9,371 nucleotides of DNA from Chloroflexota bacterium (lineage in GTDB: Bacteria > Chloroflexota > UBA4733), in the NCBI GenBank assembly GCA_025449435.1, contig JANWJO010000089.1, positions 1 to 9,371 on the forward strand, read 5' to 3'. How positions within the stretch are numbered: the stretch's first letter is position 1; each line of letters begins with the position of its first letter. A program made the translations under genes and the position numbers. The notes under the pieces were generated by a model. The model was not told the origin of the DNA and searched no databases. It saw only the letters and a list, made by a program, of their open reading frames with translations. Of the stretch, positions 1-6,307 are shown piece after piece.

Positions 1-63
1 ACGTTGGTGATCTTCCGGACATCGAGCAGTTGGGTGTACTACGGCAGCGGCGAAGCGCGCTAG
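1..63 (+). CDS. Sugar ABC transporter permease, MalF type (3' end only)
   Basis: Frame 1 is open from the first base to a TAG at 61-63 and encodes the last 20 residues of a protein, ending SSSWVYYGSGEAR. A short polar tail with a W-V-Y-Y-G core after a final membrane helix is common in MalF/UgpA-like permeases of carbohydrate-uptake (CUT1) ABC transporters. The gene ends 30 nt before a MalG-type permease on the same strand. The usual CUT1 gene order is binding protein, MalF-like, MalG-like, so context carries most of this call. Only the tail is visible; no domain can be checked. Confidence 0.6.
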   Translation, partial: TLVIFRTSSSWVYYGSGEAR

Positions 64-93
64 CCAGTCGAGCGTCACAGGGGGAATTGTTGG

Positions 94-969
94 ATGGCAG
101 TAGCAGCGGCCTCACTCGCACCGGCACAGTATCACCGCCGGCCCGTTTCACGCCTGGTGAAGCGCGTGATCACCCACGTGGTGCTGATTGCCTTCAGTGT
201 CGTGTTCATCATCCCGTTCCTGTGGCTGCTCTCCACGTCGTTTAAGGTTGACACGCAGATCTTCCGCTATCCACCGGTGTGGCTGCCGCAGCCATTTACG
301 AGCAGTCAATATTATCTCGCCGTTACCACCATTCCTTTCTTCGTCTACTTGCGCACCACGGTGCTCTACTGCGTGGGCAGCGTGGCGGGCGTACTGTTTT
401 CGTGTCCACTAGTAGCTTACGGGCTCGCACGCATCCGCTGGCCCGGCCGCAATGTGCTGTTCCTTCTGACGATTGGGCTGCTCTTGCTGCCGTATCAGGT
501 GACGTTAGTCCCGCTGTTCATCATCTTCCGGACGCTGGGTTGGGTGGGCACGTTCCTGCCGCTGATTGTGCCGCACTTCTTCGGCAACGCCTTCTTTATC
601 TTCCTGATGCGCCAGTTCATGATGACGATCCCCATGGAGCTCTCCGACGCGGCCAAAATCGATGGTGCTGGCGAATTTCGCATCTACTGGTCGGTGATCA
701 TGCCGCTGTTGCGGCCGGCGCTGGCGACCGTCGGCTTGTTCCAATTTCAAGGCGCCTGGAACGACTTCTTGGGTCCGCTGATCTACTTGACCGACCAGGC
801 GTCGTACACCATTTCGCTCGGGTTGCAGCAATACAACACGGAGCACGGCACGGAGTGGGGCCAGTTGATGGCGGCGTCGGTGCTGCTGACCTTGCCGATC
901 ATCGTGCTGTTCTTCTTCGCCCAGCGCACGTTTATCCAGGGGATCACGCTCACGGGGATTAAAGGGTAA
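94..969 (+). CDS. Carbohydrate ABC transporter permease, MalG/UgpE type
   Basis: 291 residues, normal length for the inner-membrane permease half that pairs with a MalF-like partner to import sugars. About six hydrophobic helices are visible: residues 27-47, 87-111, 121-147, 153-175, 203-225 and 257-277. Between helices 4 and 5, at residues 182-208, lies the EAA loop (ELSDAAKIDGAGEFRIYW, then PLLRPAL), which contacts the ATPase subunit. The AWNDFLGPL segment (221-229) is also typical of the family. The ATG at 94 is preceded by AGGGGGAA, about nine bases upstream. It follows the MalF-like gene after 30 nt, so the two are probably co-transcribed. Neither the binding protein nor the ATPase is in the window, so the substrate cannot be named. 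It ends 55 nt before the convergent manA-like gene, with a repeat hairpin between. Confidence 0.93.
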   Translation: MAVAAASLAPAQYHRRPVSRLVKRVITHVVLIAFSVVFIIPFLWLLSTSFKVDTQIFRYPPVWLPQPFTSSQYYLAVTTIPFFVYLRTTVLYCVGSVAGVLFSCPLVAYGLARIRWPGRNVLFLLTIGLLLLPYQVTLVPLFIIFRTLGWVGTFLPLIVPHFFGNAFFIFLMRQFMMTIPMELSDAAKIDGAGEFRIYWSVIMPLLRPALATVGLFQFQGAWNDFLGPLIYLTDQASYTISLGLQQYNTEHGTEWGQLMAASVLLTLPIIVLFFFAQRTFIQGITLTGIKG

Positions 970-977
970 AGCAGTCG

Positions 978-1017
978 CACCCCATCCCCAGCGCCCAAAG
1001 GGCACCCGGGCATGGGA
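978..1017. repeat. Dispersed GC-rich hairpin module (copy 1), between convergent genes
   Basis: Contains GCCC-AAA-GGGC (993-1003) followed by acccgggcatggg; the outer cccat (981-985) and atggg (1012-1016) can also pair. The same module recurs at 2367-2377, 2473-2483, 3615-3625, 5536-5546 and 6735-6745. It fills the 55-nt gap between two convergent stop codons, where a bidirectional terminator would be expected, but no T-tract follows, so a terminator role is only inferred. Confidence 0.7.
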
Positions 1018-1024
1018 TTCTGCC

Positions 1025-2200
1025 TTACGCTCGCCCGGCACGAGCGATGCTCGCGGCGGTGGAGGGTTGCGGGCCGCACAGGATGAGGCGCAGACCCGCG
1101 CTGGAGGTGGCACGCCAGGCGCCCAGCCCAGCAGGCAGCACGAAACCGTCTCCCTGGTGTACGCCCAAGCTGTCGCCGCCGTGCGTCCCACACAACTGGC
1201 CGGCGCCGGAGGTCACGATGCCCAACGCTAGCGCGCCATAGGCGGCGTGGTCCAACTCATCTTCGGGACCGGCGGCAGCAAGCTCCACCCAGAACTTGTC
1301 CCCGCTCACGTCGCCGATGGGCCGGGTGAGCGAGGTGACGCGGGCAGCACCGCGCTGCGGACTCCGCCCGGAGCCGTGTATTCGCCGGTTGCGCGCCAGC
1401 GCCAGCGCATCTAGCGGGGTAGTGCGTACAGCGGTGAGTGCCTGTTCGAGTGACAGGCCAAGAAAGCGCTGCGCGTCACTAAGCGGCTGCCCGGCGAACT
1501 GCGTGTCCAAGCTGATCGTGAAATCGGTGGGTTCCTGCACCTCGGCGATCATGCAGCCGGGTCCGATGGCGTGCAGCGTGCCGGCTGGCAAGTAGATCAC
1601 GTCGCCAGGGGTCACCGGCAAGCGGTACATGGCATTGATGATCGTGGCGAGGTCGCCAGCGCGTACCAGGCTGGCTAGTTGGTCGGGTGGGATGGCACGC
1701 TCCAAGCCATACAGCACGTAGGGTGCTTCGCCGTTGATTGTGCGGGTTTCCAGCACCACCCAGGCTTCTTCTTTGCCAAAGGAGGACTGGAAGACCTGCT
1801 GCGCAAAGGTCTGGTCGGGGTGCACTTGGAGGGTGAGCCGGATGGCCGAATCGAGCACCTTGAGCAGCACGGCGGTGGTCGTGCCGTATTGGATGGCGTG
1901 GGACGTGCCGAGCATCAACGCGGGCAGGACAGCGAGCAAGTCGGGCATGCGAATGCTGCCGTCGACTTCACCCGGGAGGTTCCAACCGGCCGGCAGATGT
2001 ACGATGCCACGGCCCTCATCGCTGGCGGCGCCGGACAAGCGGGAAGCGTTGACAGCGCCATACCAGGCTTCGGGGAACAACGAGTCGGCGGGGTCAGCGT
2101 AGCCGAGCCAGCGTTCGAGCAGGGCGCCGCCGCTATTCAGCCGGCGCACGCGCTGAGGTGCCAGCAGCAACGGGCAGGGCTCGGGATAGAGCGTGTCCAT
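1025..2200 (-). CDS. manA: Mannose-6-phosphate isomerase, class I (cupin)
   Basis: 391 residues. The enzyme interconverts mannose-6-phosphate and fructose-6-phosphate in the cytoplasm with a bound zinc ion. The type I signature is present: LLKVLDSAIRLTLQVHPD (112-129) supplies the Gln125-x-His127 metal ligands, GKEEAW (142-147) the Glu ligand (probably E145), and GDVIYLPAGTLHAIG (199-213) the second His (H210), followed by IAEVQEPTDFTI, equivalent to the family's IAEIQ-xSD-T. Residues 290-376 form a plausible second cupin barrel. The length is somewhat above the roughly 315 residues of the short Bacillus-type enzymes. The start is supported by AAAGGAGA (complement of 2206-2213), five bases before the ATG. 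The gene is alone on its strand, downstream of a repeat-filled gap and convergent with the sugar permeases; a shared role in sugar use is plausible but not shown. Confidence 0.9.
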   Translation of the reverse strand: MDTLYPEPCPLLLAPQRVRRLNSGGALLERWLGYADPADSLFPEAWYGAVNASRLSGAASDEGRGIVHLPAGWNLPGEVDGSIRMPDLLAVLPALMLGTSHAIQYGTTTAVLLKVLDSAIRLTLQVHPDQTFAQQVFQSSFGKEEAWVVLETRTINGEAPYVLYGLERAIPPDQLASLVRAGDLATIINAMYRLPVTPGDVIYLPAGTLHAIGPGCMIAEVQEPTDFTISLDTQFAGQPLSDAQRFLGLSLEQALTAVRTTPLDALALARNRRIHGSGRSPQRGAARVTSLTRPIGDVSGDKFWVELAAAGPEDELDHAAYGALALGIVTSGAGQLCGTHGGDSLGVHQGDGFVLPAGLGAWRATSSAGLRLILCGPQPSTAASIARAGRA

Positions 2201-2228
2201 TGGTTTCTCCTTTAGCGGATGCAGCAGG

Positions 2229-2527
2229 GGGACCTCACCCCCCGCCCCTCCCCTAAAGTGGGAGGGGAGCTAGCGCAACTGAGGTTCGCCAGCCTCCGGC
2301 CAGCCGCCAGTCCCCCCCGCCAGGGGGGGACTACAGGGGGGTTGTGCCACGGACCTCACCCCCAGCGCCCAAAGGGCACCCGTCCCCTAAAGTGGGAGGG
2401 GAGCTAGCGCAACGGAGGTTTGCCACCCTACGTCCAGCCGCCCGTCCCCCTGCCAAGGGGGGACGGGTGTATGCCCAAAGGGCACCCGGGCATGGGGGGT
2501 GTGGTCAGTGACCTCATCCCTATCCCC
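2229..2527. repeat. Gene-free patchwork of dispersed GC-rich repeats
   Basis: The gap upstream of manA holds no convincing ORF. Two copies of a 31-nt unit lie in direct orientation at 2249-2279 and 2383-2413, running tcccctaaagtg then ggaggggagctagcgcaac; similarity continues through 'gaggtt-tgcca' and 'ccagccgcc'. Each is preceded by a 'ggacctcaccccc' lead (2230 and 2351). Two GCCC-AAA-GGGC hairpins lie at 2367-2377 and 2473-2483, the latter with the full acccgggcatggg tail also seen at 1004-1016. G-runs and C-runs (around 2316-2342 and 2446-2465) face each other and could fold. This resembles nested insertion of non-coding dispersed repeats. Confidence 0.75.
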
Positions 2528-3394
2528 TCATTTGTGTTTGTGCCCAGGAGTTGGCGAGCTGGATTGGGCTGCAACAGTCTGGGCCACCTGGCACCATTCG
2601 CTGCCCAGCTCGTGAAAACCGGTGTCATATACCACCACAGCGTCGCCGTCTATCGTGCCGTTGCACACAACCGTGCCCTTGCCAGTGACGATGGTGCTGG
2701 AGATCTGAAACGGCTGCAAATTGCTGAACCCCATTCTGGCGGCAGTGGTGTAGAACAGGTGGCACATGCCCACGGCGCCCTGGCCGGCCACCGTGACCGT
2801 GGCGTTGCGCCCGGGTGCCCACAGCATGCAGCGCGTGCCATCGGGTGCCGGCGTAGCGGTGGGTTGCGGCGTGGCCGTGGATGTAGACGTTGGCACTGGT
2901 GAGGGTGAAGGCGTTGGTGTGGTTGTGGGGACAGGCGTAGGCGTGGCCGTGACCGTGGGGCTAGCCGTTGGCGTTGCGGTAGCCGTACGTGTGGCCGTGG
3001 GCGCGGCGGTGGTGGTGGCGGTAGGCAGCACAGCGATGACCAGCGTGGCCTGGGGAAGTGGCGTGGGTGATGTTGTGACCGTTGCCGTAGGGGTGGCGGC
3101 GGCGATGAACGTGGCAGGTGGGCCTGCGAGTGCGCCGCGTGGCGTCGCTAGAGCCGACACCACGTCGCTCGCCTTGGCCACAGTGACGAAGATGAGCAGC
3201 GCCAGCAGGGTAGCGCCGATAAACCCATGTAGTGGCACTTCTTGCCAGCCTCGACGGAGCGTGGCTGCCACCACAGGAAGGTCGCGGGTGGTGGGGAGGG
3301 GCGCTGTTGGCTGCACCGCCGCTACGCTGGCGCCGCAAGCGCGGCAAAAGCGGTCGCCGGCATCGAGTGTGGCCCCGCAGCGCGGGCAGGTCAT
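2528..3394 (-). CDS. Zinc-ribbon membrane protein with Thr/Pro-rich linker and Cys-rich C-terminal domain
   Basis: 288 residues, not a family I recognise by name. Order: an N-terminal zinc ribbon (C3, C6, C17, C20 in CPRC and CRAC), a cytoplasmic linker, one hydrophobic helix (about 57-73), a low-complexity Thr/Pro/Ala linker of about 80 residues (100-183) made of TATPTP-like units, and a C-terminal domain (187-271) with four cysteines (C189, C211, C244, C268) and beta-like hydrophobic strands, ending GHKHK. By analogy with other zinc-ribbon/TM/PT-linker proteins, the ribbon is probably cytoplasmic and the C-terminal domain outside, where the cysteines could form two disulfides (inference). 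I chose the ATG at 3394 because GGGAGG lies about ten bases upstream and the ribbon starts at residue 3; a GTG at 3413-3415 would add seven residues and include that ribosome-binding site. The last codons abut the repeat patchwork. Confidence 0.8.
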   Translation of the reverse strand: MTCPRCGATLDAGDRFCRACGASVAAVQPTAPLPTTRDLPVVAATLRRGWQEVPLHGFIGATLLALLIFVTVAKASDVVSALATPRGALAGPPATFIAAATPTATVTTSPTPLPQATLVIAVLPTATTTAAPTATRTATATPTASPTVTATPTPVPTTTPTPSPSPVPTSTSTATPQPTATPAPDGTRCMLWAPGRNATVTVAGQGAVGMCHLFYTTAARMGFSNLQPFQISSTIVTGKGTVVCNGTIDGDAVVVYDTGFHELGSEWCQVAQTVAAQSSSPTPGHKHK

Positions 3395-3517
3395 CGTGGC
3401 ACGCCTCCCAAACACTGACGTTTATGGTACCGAGATGGTGCTGCTCGATGCACGTCTCCGGGGAATAACGTGCTGGCAGGTCGGGAAGTTCCAGCTTTCT
3501 GCGCGGAAGCGTGACGA

Positions 3518-3658
3518 CGGACCCCTCCTAAAGGTTCCCTACGAGGGAATCCGAGCGGACGGAATGATGGGTGGTGAAATGGCCGGTGAGGGCAGAGCGG
3601 GAACAGAACCCCATGCCCAGAGGGCACCCGGCTTGCTGGGGAGGGGCTGGGGGTGGGG
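3518..3658. repeat. Dispersed repeat composite: 41-bp unit plus hairpin module
   Basis: 3518-3558 matches the 41-bp unit at 5434-5474 in the same orientation, and its inverted copy at 5685-5725, with a few differences in the central stem (ggttccc-tacga-gggaatcc against ggttcccc-aaga-ggggaacc). Similarity continues for about 20 bases (ggaatgatgggtggtgaa, like ggaagggtgggtggcgaa at 5477-5494). After a spacer come GCCC-AGA-GGGC (3615-3625), acccggc and a G-rich tract running directly into the stop codon of the nucleotidyltransferase gene. No ORF is convincing here. The zinc-ribbon gene's promoter must lie in or near this stretch, but I cannot pick it out. Confidence 0.75.
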
Positions 3659-4693
3659 TCATATGATCTCCCGGTTGCTCGCCATAATTTCCTCCGCCAC
3701 TTGCCACAACTGTGGCAGGTAGGCTTCGATAGCACGGCAGCGCGCCTGCCGGTCCAGGAACGTGGCGATGCCCAGGTCCGTCAGTAGCTCCTGATAGCCG
3801 GGGTCGAATTGCACAAGCAGTTCCGGCGCGTCGGCAGTCAGGATCGTGCGGCAGCGGGAGTACGTGGCGGCGATCCAGAATACTGCCTCGCGATGGAGGC
3901 CGCGTTCGATTAGTTCGCGGCTGCCGTCGATGGCGACGGGGCGACCAGCGTCACTGATGTCCGCCGCGAAGCGGTAGGGAGTCTTGATGGCCAGCCTGGC
4001 TGCATCAAAGACTTGGGTCGTGGCCATCAGGTGTTGCTCGACCTGCTGCCGCCCCATAGCCGCACAGCCCAGCAACGCCAGGAGCGGCTCATAGCAGGCC
4101 ATCTGGCCGTAGCTTTCGAGCAGTTTACGCACCGCGGCGTAGCGCTTGCGGATGGTAGGGTTGCGCAGCCCAGCTACCAGCAGCACGTGGGTCATGACGC
4201 CCGCCGCGAACACGCATGTGGTCACCTGGTCGTGGATCGGTGCAGCGGCAGCGAGCGATTGGGCATAGCTGCGCATGGTACTCATCGCGTGCTCGCAGCG
4301 CTGACGCACCCAACAGCGTTTGGCAAAGTCGCGTGCCACCGCTTCGTGCAGGGCCGTCAGCATGCCCGTCGGGTCGGCCAGGATGCCCGGCTGCACGAGC
4401 CCACCCGCCAGATGATAGTGGCCGAGCACCGCTTCCGGCGAACGCAGCGCTTGGCGCGCTATCAATGACGCTTCGAGCAGTACGCCCTCATACACGAACT
4501 TGCCGCGCTTCGGCACGCGCTCCGCATCCTCTACCACCAGGTAGACGTCTAGATCGGATGTCGAGGGGAACGGAGCGTCGCTGGCCAGGTCGCTGGCCGA
4601 CCCGCCCATGTAGGCACCGGCAAAGCCAGGCGTGGATCGTCCGACGTCAGCGACCCATTGCCGGGCCACTGCCACGGCTTGCTTCACGAGCAT
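3659..4693 (-). CDS. Pol-beta-type nucleotidyltransferase domain protein
   Basis: 344 residues. The N-terminal third has the nucleotidyltransferase core: MGGSASDLASD (29-39) is the GS motif, STSDLDVYLVV (44-54) supplies the metal-binding Asp47 and Asp49, and GVLLEASLI (70-78) places an acidic residue (E74) where the third carboxylate is expected. Residues 90-344 are mostly helical, with several His/Cys residues, as in aminoglycoside-type and related nucleotidyltransferases that carry a helical substrate-binding domain. The core suggests transfer of a nucleotide (often AMP) to a small molecule, RNA or protein; the substrate cannot be read from sequence. The ATG at 4693 lacks a good ribosome-binding site; a stop four codons upstream limits extension. 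The start overlaps the TGA of a small upstream ORF (TGATG), hinting at coupling. The stop (3659-3661) lies at the edge of a dispersed repeat. Confidence 0.75.
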   Translation of the reverse strand: MLVKQAVAVARQWVADVGRSTPGFAGAYMGGSASDLASDAPFPSTSDLDVYLVVEDAERVPKRGKFVYEGVLLEASLIARQALRSPEAVLGHYHLAGGLVQPGILADPTGMLTALHEAVARDFAKRCWVRQRCEHAMSTMRSYAQSLAAAAPIHDQVTTCVFAAGVMTHVLLVAGLRNPTIRKRYAAVRKLLESYGQMACYEPLLALLGCAAMGRQQVEQHLMATTQVFDAARLAIKTPYRFAADISDAGRPVAIDGSRELIERGLHREAVFWIAATYSRCRTILTADAPELLVQFDPGYQELLTDLGIATFLDRQARCRAIEAYLPQLWQVAEEIMASNREII

Positions 4694-5052
4694 CAGCGAG
4701 TGCTACCAATCTTGCTGTGGCCACCTGCTGCACGACCAAGTGGCCGCCACTCGTAAGAGCCGTATGGTAGCGCATGCTCCGGGGCCCAAGGCTGTGCTCG
4801 TGGTGCCAGCGCCGGGTGCCCTCCTCGAGTTCCAGGAGCACGGCGACACGTCACCGGTCCGGCGGCAACTGGTCGCGGCAGTAGCGCGTAACCCGCATGT
4901 ACCAGCGTACTTGTTGGAGCGGCGCAACCTACCAGCCGAGATGCCCCTGGCCTACGGCAATTTGCGACGCGGCGGAGGCGGTAGTCTGCGCGAAAGAACA
5001 AGGCAACGCCTGGCGGCAGACGCCGCGCGCGCTGACATGGCTTGCGGCTCAT
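4647..5052 (-). pseudogene. Possible decayed gene between the DUF2277 and nucleotidyltransferase genes
   Basis: The 408-nt gap is not explained by an intact, recognisable gene. On the minus strand an ATG at 5052 follows GGAAGGGG, and its frame reads plausibly for about 30 codons (PPGVALFFRADYRLRRVA). Protein-like sequence then continues in another frame: WYMRVTRYCRDQLPPDR (about 4904-4854), a TGA at 4853-4851, then VAVLLELEEGTRRWHHEHSL and, from the ATG at 4775, MRYHTALTSGGHLVVQQ, ending at 4647. Between 4907 and 4770 that frame has markedly G/C-ended codons. A TAG at 4931-4929 also lies in this frame. At least one frameshift and one or two stops are therefore needed to restore a gene of about 130 codons. 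Alternatively, the 119-codon frame from 5052 to 4693 is intact, but its second half is Pro/Arg/Gly-rich and looks like shadow sequence. I recognise no family. Sequencing error could explain the breaks. Confidence 0.35.
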
Positions 5053-5102
5053 ACGCCCCTTCCGGCGCTCCCCCAACAACGGCCGGTGTCTCGCCGCCGG
5101 CG

Positions 5103-5378
5103 CTAACCCGCTTTGAGAAACCGCTGCCGCGACCGCTCGCGCGCCTTGCGTGCTTCCTCATCACGGTCGCGCAGCGGTGCGCTGGTGGTGAGCGACCGGA
5201 TCAGGCGGGTGGCAACCACCGTCACCTCCTCGACAGCACTGGCAAACGCCGCTTCATTGGCCTGCGATGGCTTCGTCACGCCGCTGAGCTTACGCACGAA
5301 CTGGAGGGCCGCTGCCCGTATCTCGTCCTCGCTAGCCGGTGGTTGGAAGTTGGCGAGCGTCTTGATGTTGCGGCACAT
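5103..5378 (-). CDS. DUF2277 family protein
   Basis: 91 residues, matching the family in length and in its hallmarks: it begins MCRNIKTL, then FQPPASEDEIRAAALQFVRK (11-30), SGVTKPSQANEAAF (32-45), a helix EEVTVVATRLIRSL (50-63) and the charged ending APLRDRDEEARKARERS. The family is small, all-helical and of unknown function, found across several bacterial phyla. The start at 5378 is set by the conserved N-terminus and by AAAGGGA (complement of 5385-5391) about five bases upstream; 12 extra codons to 5414 would be non-conserved. It is the first gene of a minus-strand run with the decayed stretch and the nucleotidyltransferase gene, but the 400-nt gap makes a tight operon doubtful. Confidence 0.9.
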   Translation of the reverse strand: MCRNIKTLANFQPPASEDEIRAAALQFVRKLSGVTKPSQANEAAFASAVEEVTVVATRLIRSLTTSAPLRDRDEEARKARERSRQRFLKAG

Positions 5379-5433
5379 CGGCGTCCCTTTCATGGCGCAG
5401 CGTCGTAGCGACAAGGTTACCCTGCAGCAGGAG

Positions 5434-5725
5434 CGGACCCCTCCTTAAGGTTCCCCAAGAGGGGAACCGAGCGGGCGGAAGGGTGGGTGGCGAACCGGCG
5501 AATAGGGGGGACGGTCCCACCCCTAATCGCCGGGTGCCCTCTGGGCATGGGGGCATGGTTACGGACCTCACCCCCCGCCCCTCCCCGTCCGGAGAGGGGA
5601 GCAGCCACGACGGAAGTTCGCCACACATACCGCCGGCGCACCGCCCCACCACCGGGTGGGACGACAGGGGGGCCATAGCCCCAGCCGCTCGGTTCCCCTC
5701 TCGGGGAACCTTAAGGAGGGGTCCG
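5434..5725. mobile_element. MITE-like element with 41-bp terminal inverted repeats
   Basis: 5434-5474 and the reverse complement of 5685-5725 agree at 40 of 41 positions (A against G in the central loop). Each arm is itself a hairpin (GGTTCCCC, four-base loop, GGGGAACC). The 210-nt interior has no convincing ORF. It contains a strong hairpin (5495-5533), the GCCC-TCT-GGGC module (5536-5546) with mirrored flanks (cgggtgccc…gggcatggggg), and a 'ggacctcaccccccgcccc' lead. I see no obvious target-site duplication (flanks are …gcaggag and tacccttg…). The right arm places TAAGGAGG (5712-5719) on the plus strand, but too far from the next start to serve as its ribosome-binding site. The whole 5379-5779 gap holds no gene. 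Non-autonomous transposition is an inference from structure. Confidence 0.6.
5495..5533. repeat. Strong perfect-stem hairpin inside the MITE-like element
   Basis: Left arm ccggcgaatagggg (5495-5508) pairs with right arm cccctaatcgccgg (5520-5533) at 13 of 14 positions, and the loop contains a further GGA/TCC stem. No T-tract follows, so it is not a canonical intrinsic terminator. It could be a structural part of the repeat or act on transcripts from either side. Confidence 0.65.
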
Positions 5726-5779
5726 TACCCTTGCCCCCGCCAGTGAGCCTTAAGGGGGCCTCCATGTTAACCTTGCACC

Positions 5780-6307
5780 ATGCCGCTGCACAGCACTATT
5801 CCCCCGGACACCAATTCCCTTGCCGTCGTCCGGCTGGAGCACGTCACCGACGACGCCATAGCACTGCTAGCGGAGTACTACGAAGCCATCCACGTCGTGC
5901 TGCGCGACACGCCGGAGGCGTTGCATGCCATGGTGGCGGATTCCTGGTCCGGCCTGTGGGTTGCCTATCTCCACGGGCAGCCTGCCGGCTGCGTGGCATT
6001 GCGGCGGCTCACATCAATCCCTCTGGCTGCAGAGTGCAAACGCTTGTACGTGCGGCCGGTGGCCCGTGGACACGGCATCGCCACCGCCCTCCTGGATACC
6101 CAAGAGGTGTATGCGCGCAGCCAGGGCCTGCGCTGGGTCTACCTGGATAGTTATGACGACCTCACCGTTGCCATCGCCCTGTACCGCAAGCGCGGCTATC
6201 TCCCCTGCGAGCGCTACAGCGACAACCCCCAAGCCACCGTCTTCTTCCGCAAGGACATCGGCGACGGTACCCCTATCGTGGACCCGCCGCTGCCAGCGCG
6301 TCGCTGA
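5780..6307 (+). CDS. GNAT family N-acetyltransferase
   Basis: 175 residues, typical for the family, which transfers an acetyl group from acetyl-CoA to an amine. The diagnostic motif A is clear: CKRLYVRPVARGHGIATALL (86-105), with the R-G-H-G-I-A pyrophosphate-binding loop at 96-101. Motif B follows as VYLDSYDD (120-127) and AIALYRKRGYLPCERY (131-146), and the last strand is TVFFRKDI (153-160). Residues 1-15 look unstructured. The ATG at 5780 is the first after an in-frame stop at 5768-5770 but has no clear ribosome-binding site. A nearer-to-consensus AAGGGGG lies before the ATG at 5764, which is in another frame. The substrate is not predictable. The last 35 nt overlap the convergent cysteine-protein gene. 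Confidence 0.9.
   Translation: MPLHSTIPPDTNSLAVVRLEHVTDDAIALLAEYYEAIHVVLRDTPEALHAMVADSWSGLWVAYLHGQPAGCVALRRLTSIPLAAECKRLYVRPVARGHGIATALLDTQEVYARSQGLRWVYLDSYDDLTVAIALYRKRGYLPCERYSDNPQATVFFRKDIGDGTPIVDPPLPARR

Noticed and set aside
978..1017. Classical intrinsic terminator between permease and manA
   Set aside because: A stem is present, but no T-tract follows on either strand, so it is listed as a repeat with only a possible terminator role.
505..1191. 228-codon minus-strand frame
   Set aside because: Antisense to the permease EAA region and runs through the repeat into manA; no family resemblance.
2229..2520. CRISPR-like array
   Set aside because: Repeats are few, unequally spaced and GC-hairpin-like, with no regular spacers and no cas genes.
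3392..3415. GTG start at 3413-3415 for the zinc-ribbon gene
   Set aside because: The extra codons contain the GGGAGG ribosome-binding site of the ATG at 3394, and the ribbon begins two residues after that ATG.
2766..3722. 318-codon plus-strand frame rich in Val/Gly/Ala
   Set aside because: It is the antisense of the Thr/Pro-rich stalk; the monotonous VGVAVAV pattern is a by-product of that low-complexity DNA.
4632..5408. 258-codon open frame on the plus strand across the gap and the DUF2277 gene
   Set aside because: It runs antisense, in exact codon register, to the DUF2277 and nucleotidyltransferase genes and to the protein-like minus-strand stretch. Its product resembles no family and it lacks a convincing ribosome-binding site.
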